Positions 5,441-9,450 of a stretch of 9,450 bases of DNA are shown here, one piece after another. Position numbers and translations under genes: made by a program. This stretch comes from Acidobacteriota bacterium. GTDB lineage: Bacteria > Acidobacteriota > Terriglobia > Terriglobales > Acidobacteriaceae. Positions within the stretch are counted from its first letter, which is position 1. The number at the start of each line of letters is the position of its first letter. The notes under the pieces are model-generated. The model was given only the letters and a program-made list of their open reading frames with translations. It did not search any database and was not told the DNA's origin. The stretch lies in NCBI GenBank assembly GCA_025353435.1, contig JANXQR010000861.1, forward strand, positions 1 to 9,450. Reading direction: 5' to 3'.

Positions 5441-6466
5441 TCACGATGCGAACGGAAGCCAAGGTTGCAACTCGACCCTGGGCGAAGGCGCATCGCTCGC
5501 TGACGGCATCTCCTCATAGCGGCGGCCGAGCTTAAACTCCCGGCATACCGATTCGACCACCGCGGCAACCCGGGCCCGGTACTCGGGAGAGACGAAAGCA
5601 CTGGCGCTGTATCGGCGCTCGTATGCCGGCAGTTGCGCCGGAAAGTTGTCCTGCACGAACTGAAAGAACGTGGGCAGCGAGCACGGCTTGAGGAACAGCG
5701 CGCCCGCCGCGAAGAAGCTGGCCCCGGCACTGGAGGCGGCCTGAGCGACTGCGCTGATGGAACTGCGTGCGTCTGTGATGCCGGGCATCAGCGGGGAGCA
5801 GAGAACGCCTGCGCGGATACCGGCCGATCGCAGCCGGGCGAGCGTGCTGATACGCAGGTCGGGACGTGGGGCGCGCGGTTCCAGGGTGCGCGCCAGCTTT
5901 TCGTCCATGGTGGTCACGGTGATGTGCACGGTGAGCTTGTGGCGCCTGCCAACCTCCTGAAGCAGTTCGAGGTCCCGAGTGATCATCGCCGACTTGGTGA
6001 TAATGCCCAGCGCAAATCCACGAGTGCGAGCGAACACTTCCAATATGGACCGGGTAACGCGCTGGCGGCGCTCCAGAGGCTGGTAGGGGTCTGTGGCCGT
6101 GCCAAGGGCGATCTCGGTGCCGGGCTTTAGCCGCGCAAGCTCCTGCGCAAGCAGCCAGGCCGCATTTTGCTTGTAGTAGATCTTGTTCTCGAACTCTTCC
6201 GGTGTCTTCTCAAGGAATTCGTGGGTGTAGCGCGCATAGCAGTAGCGGCAGGCAAACTCGCAGCCGCGGTAGGGGTTGATGGCGTGGGTGAAGGGCAGGC
6301 CGCGGCGCGACACGGTTTTGTTGAGGATGGAGCGAGATTCGAGCGGGCGGTACTCGGTGAGGCAGCCGGTGGAGTCGAGGGGCGCGGCATCGGCGGCGCG
6401 GGCGAGCGGTCCTATGCGGGGCTGGTCGGAATTGAGGATCGGGAAGAGCGTCTGTATATTCGCCAT
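5441..6466 (-). CDS. Radical SAM protein, SPL/PA0069-like family
   Basis: The 341-residue protein carries the radical SAM cluster motif C69-x3-C73-x2-C76 in NPYRGCEFACRYCYAR, which holds a 4Fe-4S cluster for SAM cleavage. Also present are the family segments ALGTATDPYQPLE, GIITKSAMITRDLELL, VHITVTTMDEKLARTLEPRAP and AGVLCSPLMPGITD, spanning a TIM-barrel of roughly 60-280. This pattern is that of proteins annotated as PA0069-family or SPL-family radical SAM proteins, distant relatives of spore photoproduct lyase whose substrates are not known. The N-terminal PLESRSILNKTVSRRGLPFTHAINP is also characteristic. The ATG at 6466 has AAAGG about seven bases upstream. It is divergent from the UPF0173 gene across 123 bases. 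No DNA-repair partner is visible. Family is firm; reaction unknown. Confidence 0.92.
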   Translation of the reverse strand: MANIQTLFPILNSDQPRIGPLARAADAAPLDSTGCLTEYRPLESRSILNKTVSRRGLPFTHAINPYRGCEFACRYCYARYTHEFLEKTPEEFENKIYYKQNAAWLLAQELARLKPGTEIALGTATDPYQPLERRQRVTRSILEVFARTRGFALGIITKSAMITRDLELLQEVGRRHKLTVHITVTTMDEKLARTLEPRAPRPDLRISTLARLRSAGIRAGVLCSPLMPGITDARSSISAVAQAASSAGASFFAAGALFLKPCSLPTFFQFVQDNFPAQLPAYERRYSASAFVSPEYRARVAAVVESVCREFKLGRRYEEMPSASDAPSPRVELQPWLPFAS

Positions 6467-6484
6467 TTGTTCGCCTTTGATCCG

Positions 6485-6513
6485 ACGCTACACTTGCGCT
6501 GGATCGGCGTCAA
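6485..6513 (-). promoter_or_regulatory. Weak putative promoter of the radical SAM gene
   Basis: On the minus strand TTGACG (6513-6508, five of six bases) is followed after exactly 17 bases by TAGCGT (6490-6485, three of six). Transcription would begin near 6478, leaving a leader of only about a dozen bases that starts at the ribosome binding site. The good -35 and spacing speak for it; the poor -10 and short leader speak against. Confidence 0.3.
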
Positions 6514-6589
6514 GCGGTATTGCTGAGAAGCGCGATGGCAATTCTGGCAATCAAGCGGCAACGAATCCCAAACCTCAACGGAGAAGAGC

Positions 6590-7294
6590 ATGGCTAGCGA
6601 GAAACAGACGCGGATTACCTGGCTTGGGCACTCAACAGTCCTGATCCAGACCGCGAAGGGCACCCATATCCTGATCGACCCTTTCATTGAGCAGAATCCG
6701 AAGTATCCAAAGGGCTTTGAGCTTCCCTCGAAGATCCACTACATTCTGCTGACCCACGGCCACGGTGACCACATTTCCGACGTGGTGCCGGTGGCGAAAA
6801 GGCACGGCGCCACGGTGGTTGCAATCTACGAGTTGGCGGACTACGTGGCCGGCCAGGGCGTAGAAAAGACCATTGGCATGAACCTTGGCGGGACCGTGCA
6901 ACTGGACGACGCGACGGCCACGATGGTGGATGCCAAGCACTCGTCTAGCGCCCAGGACAAGAACGGGACGCACTATGTGGGGATCGCGGCGGGCTACGTG
7001 ATCGCGGCGCCTGGTGGCCCGACAATCTATCACGCGGGCGATACCAGCGTGTTCGGCGACATGCGGCTTATCGGCGAGCTTTACCAGCCGGAGATCGCGC
7101 TGCTTCCTATGGGCGGGCACTACACCATGGGTCCGAAGGAAGGCGCGGTGGCGGCGCGCTATGTGGGAGCGAAGACGATCCTGCCCATTCACTTCGGCAC
7201 GTTCCCGCCGCTTACCGGGACGCCCGCCGAACTGGCTACCCTCTTGGGTTCCGGAGTGCAGGTGGTGCAGTGGAATCCAGGCGATACGTTCTAG
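6590..7294 (+). CDS. UPF0173-type metal-dependent hydrolase (metallo-beta-lactamase fold)
   Basis: The 234-residue cytosolic protein fits the UPF0173 family of metal-dependent hydrolases. It begins with the strand RITWLGHSTVLIQT and LIDPF. The metal-binding signature is H56-x-H58-x-D60-H61 (THGHGDH), followed by H116 in AKHSSS, D151 in YHAGDT, and H201 in PIHFGTFP, the ligand set of a di-metal MBL centre. Length and order match the family. The natural substrate is not known; the lack of extra domains argues against ribonuclease Z or glyoxalase II. The ATG is supported by GGAG at 6580-6583, six bases upstream. It is divergent from the radical SAM gene and closed by the bidirectional terminator at 7302-7366. 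Confidence 0.94.
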   Translation: MASEKQTRITWLGHSTVLIQTAKGTHILIDPFIEQNPKYPKGFELPSKIHYILLTHGHGDHISDVVPVAKRHGATVVAIYELADYVAGQGVEKTIGMNLGGTVQLDDATATMVDAKHSSSAQDKNGTHYVGIAAGYVIAAPGGPTIYHAGDTSVFGDMRLIGELYQPEIALLPMGGHYTMGPKEGAVAARYVGAKTILPIHFGTFPPLTGTPAELATLLGSGVQVVQWNPGDTF

Positions 7295-7301
7295 GTTGGA
7301 T

Positions 7302-7366
7302 CGCGACACGCAAAAACAGAAGGGGCCGGCATCTTTGCCGGCCCCTTCGTGTTTTATCGTGTCGCG
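7302..7366. terminator. Bidirectional intrinsic terminator with extended outer stem
   Basis: GAAGGGGCCGGC (7319-7330) pairs perfectly with GCCGGCCCCTTC (7337-7348) around ATCTTT. The + strand then reads GTGTTTTAT and the - strand TGTTTTTG, so T-runs follow in both directions. AAAACA (7313-7318) can pair with TGTTTT (7350-7355), and CGCGACACG (7302-7310) pairs perfectly with CGTGTCGCG (7358-7366). Nearly the whole 65 bases form one inverted repeat. It separates the converging UPF0173 and permease genes. Confidence 0.93.
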
Positions 7367-7377
7367 TGGGATTGATC

Positions 7378-9450
7378 TCAGTGGCCGGGAGGATGCGATC
7401 CCGGGCCGTGACCTCCGTCGGTTAGGGAGCCCGCTGTTGGAGGCGGCACGGGCAGAACATCATCGGTAAGGTTTGCCGCGCGGTAGTTCTTCAGGTCGCG
7501 AATGATATCGACCTTTTCACGTGCATACTGCCCGGCCAGCCGCGTGAGCGCGTAGGTAATGATGTCGCTATGGTGCAGGTCAGAGACGGCCGGATCACGG
7601 CGCATGTTGAGCCACAGGCGATGGACCAACTGCACATCGTCGGGACTCAGATTGGGCGCATGTGGCCCGATATAGAAGACCTTGGACTGCCCGGTGGGAT
7701 CGATGACGTAGAAATTGAATTGCCTCTTGGGATCGGGCAGACCTTCCCACGCCTGGCCAAGATAATAAGCCTGTTCTTCGGCAGTCATCTTGGTGGAAAG
7801 ACCGGAGACCACTGAGTCGACTTCAAGTGAATTGGCGCTCTGGGCAAGGGCGGCAAATATGTCACCGGCGGGAACCACAAGCAGCGAAACCGTCTTACCA
7901 AAGCTTTCCGCGACGGAGATAGCCTTGGTAAACAGCATCTGCTCGTGTTCGCTGAAGCTTTGTTCCTCGGGGTTGAGAAACTCTGGCCCTCCCACGCCCA
8001 TGATGCGCGCGCTGAGCACAACAACGTCGGTGTCGTCGCTGGCATGCCGGGACAGTGTCCATTTCAGCGCGAAGGGATTGGCGGCGTCGCGCATGGTCAC
8101 CATCACGCCGCCGGGCCGGATGTCGAGCGATTGGCGGCTGATAGTGTCCTGATGCTCCAATTGGAAATGATCCTTCATCTGGCGCGCAGTCAGGGCGTGT
8201 TTCTTTTTGTTGTCGCGCTCGGAGACGCTGAAGATGATGAAGAAAGCAGCCGCGAAGGCGATGCCGGACACGGTAGCGACCGACTTGGTGAACAGGTTCA
8301 CAATGGCCGTAGATAGCAGCACCAGGAAGACGCAGAAAAGCCCGACCGGAATCTCAGTCTTGCCGATGCGGATGTTCGGTGGAACCTTCCAGCCGCGCTC
8401 GCCGTGGTATTTCCAGCGGAGCACCAGCATGGCAAGCGAGTTGAAAGTGAATGACCATATGACGCCGAATGCGTACGCCTCGCCCAGGGTGATGACATTG
8501 CCGCGCGTCACAATGATGGTGAACATTTGCAGGGCGAAGACGAGGTTGACGATGCGGTAGCTGGTGCCAAACTTGGGGTGCGGCTTGCGGAACCAGTCGG
8601 TGAGCACGCCATCTTCGGCCACGCGCATCAGCACGCCGGTCGAGCCGATCATAGAGGTGTTGATGGCTCCCGAAAGAATCAGGAATCCCACGATTACCAC
8701 AAAGATGCGGAAGCCGATTTTGAGCACTTCCGGGCCAACCATGAACATGGCGAGGCCGGCGATAAGGTTGTCCTGATAGATGTGGGTGCGCTGAAATGTA
8801 GGGATGAGCATCGACGCAAGCAGCGTGGCCCCGCCCGTGAAGATGAGGCTGTAAATTGCAATGACGATGGCCGCGCGCTTGAGGTTCCGGAGCTTGGGAT
8901 GCTCGATCTCGCGGTTGACCTGGGCCAGGCTTTCCTCGCCCGACATGGCAAGAATGGAGTGACCAAACGCCATGATGATGCCGAAGAGTCCGAAGAGCGG
9001 AATCAGCTTGGATCCCTTGAGGAACCCAAGCGCGTCATCGCTGAAATGCAGGTTCGAAGGGATCGGGGCCGGGGGCAGGGAAGCGCCCTTCATCATCACC
9101 GAGTAGACACCCCAGATCAGCAGCACGATCACCATGATGGTGGTGATCTGCATAACCCGCAGTGCCTTATCGCTGGACTCTTCGATGCCTTTGATGTTCT
9201 GCCACCAGTAATAAATGGTGACGGCTCCAGCGAAGATAGCCGAGGTGCCGTTCACATCGAACTGGTAGGCGCCCCCGTGATGACCGAGCATGAGCGCCGG
9301 AGGCAACCAGCCATGACTCGCGCTCACCGTCATCATTTCGTTCATGAGGCCGACGATGTATTGCCCGGCCGACACGCCCGAAATGGGGCCCGTAAGAATG
9401 TAGTCGAACATCAGTGCGGAGACGCTGAGCTTGGCGAAGGTGCCGCCCAG
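7378..9450 (-). CDS. APC-family permease with C-terminal USP-like domain (5' end outside window)
   Basis: The reading frame is open to the right edge, and 13 codons upstream of the first ATG (9411) still encode helix-like sequence (LGGTFAKLSVSALMFDY), so the gene begins outside. In the 690 visible residues about nine hydrophobic segments span 1-408. The stretch DYILTGPISGVSAG (16-29) and AMSGEESLAQVNREIEHPKL (168-187) are typical of APC-superfamily amino acid permeases. After 410 comes a charged linker, then a soluble domain (about 446-556) with GGVMVTMRDAANPFALKWTL, TDVVVLSARI and ESFGKTVSLLVVP, resembling universal stress protein folds, though without a clear ATP-binding G-x2-G-x9-G. The segment 557-653 is additional, and the tail (664-690) is rich in Pro, Gly and His. 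Permease-USP fusions exist among amino acid transporters, and KimA potassium importers have a related layout. Substrate cannot be assigned from sequence. Confidence 0.93.
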   Translation of the reverse strand: MGGTFAKLSVSALMFDYILTGPISGVSAGQYIVGLMNEMMTVSASHGWLPPALMLGHHGGAYQFDVNGTSAIFAGAVTIYYWWQNIKGIEESSDKALRVMQITTIMVIVLLIWGVYSVMMKGASLPPAPIPSNLHFSDDALGFLKGSKLIPLFGLFGIIMAFGHSILAMSGEESLAQVNREIEHPKLRNLKRAAIVIAIYSLIFTGGATLLASMLIPTFQRTHIYQDNLIAGLAMFMVGPEVLKIGFRIFVVIVGFLILSGAINTSMIGSTGVLMRVAEDGVLTDWFRKPHPKFGTSYRIVNLVFALQMFTIIVTRGNVITLGEAYAFGVIWSFTFNSLAMLVLRWKYHGERGWKVPPNIRIGKTEIPVGLFCVFLVLLSTAIVNLFTKSVATVSGIAFAAAFFIIFSVSERDNKKKHALTARQMKDHFQLEHQDTISRQSLDIRPGGVMVTMRDAANPFALKWTLSRHASDDTDVVVLSARIMGVGGPEFLNPEEQSFSEHEQMLFTKAISVAESFGKTVSLLVVPAGDIFAALAQSANSLEVDSVVSGLSTKMTAEEQAYYLGQAWEGLPDPKRQFNFYVIDPTGQSKVFYIGPHAPNLSPDDVQLVHRLWLNMRRDPAVSDLHHSDIITYALTRLAGQYAREKVDIIRDLKNYRAANLTDDVLPVPPPTAGSLTDGGHGPGSHPPGH

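Noticed and set aside
5633..6130. Open frame antisense to the radical SAM gene
   Set aside because: Low-complexity Gly/Arg/Ala product opposite a clear radical SAM barrel.
6494..6523. TTGCGC-18-TATTGC as a promoter for the UPF0173 gene
   Set aside because: Both hexamers match the consensus at only about half their positions; not better than chance.
6632..7309. Open frame (225 codons) antisense to the UPF0173 gene
   Set aside because: The sense gene has all metal ligands; the antisense product is His/Arg-rich and matches nothing.
9409..9411. ATG at 9411 as the true start of the permease
   Set aside because: The frame stays open to the edge with helix-like residues, and the sequence at this ATG is already inside a transporter helix, so the gene continues outside the window.

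Overview
The window looks like chromosomal housekeeping DNA from an acidobacterium (Acidobacteriota, probably Terriglobia). This is inferred from the style of the AtpB and AtpE proteins, a secreted hypothetical protein and a YCII protein of types I associate with that phylum, a moderately high GC content, and an ACTGATC/ACTGACC-type intergenic repeat. No single marker proves it. I see no tRNA, rRNA, CRISPR array, insertion sequence or phage gene.

Left part (1-1628, + strand): atpB and atpE encode the membrane subunits a and c of an F-type ATP synthase. A roughly 200-base spacer between them holds short direct repeats and a sizeable hairpin. A strong intrinsic terminator closes the pair right after atpE, so atpF/H/A/G/D/C do not follow. 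The ATP synthase genes therefore appear to be split in this genome. A small YCII-domain gene starts 30 bases past the terminator.

Middle part: a convergent secreted protein of unknown function (1650-2531, -) is followed by a bactofilin with a likely extended -10 promoter. The bactofilin and a degenerate SAM-methyltransferase-like protein (2755-3834, +) look like a two-gene unit, with a hairpin in the gap between them. Next come three genes on the - strand. Read in transcription order they are a radical SAM protein of the SPL/PA0069-like group, a four-helix membrane protein with a DUF6843-like outer domain, and a ferric-reductase-like haem membrane protein.

Right part: a UPF0173-type metallo-beta-lactamase-fold hydrolase (6590-7294, +) is divergent from the radical SAM gene and convergent with a large APC-family permease that runs off the right edge. 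The permease carries a C-terminal soluble domain resembling universal stress proteins. A 65-base, almost fully self-complementary element between the last two genes works on paper as a terminator in both directions.

The window does not show one obvious new system. The points most worth a second look are the bactofilin/pseudo-methyltransferase pair, the structured atpB-atpE spacer with a signal-peptide-bearing c subunit, the permease-USP fusion, and the long bidirectional terminator.
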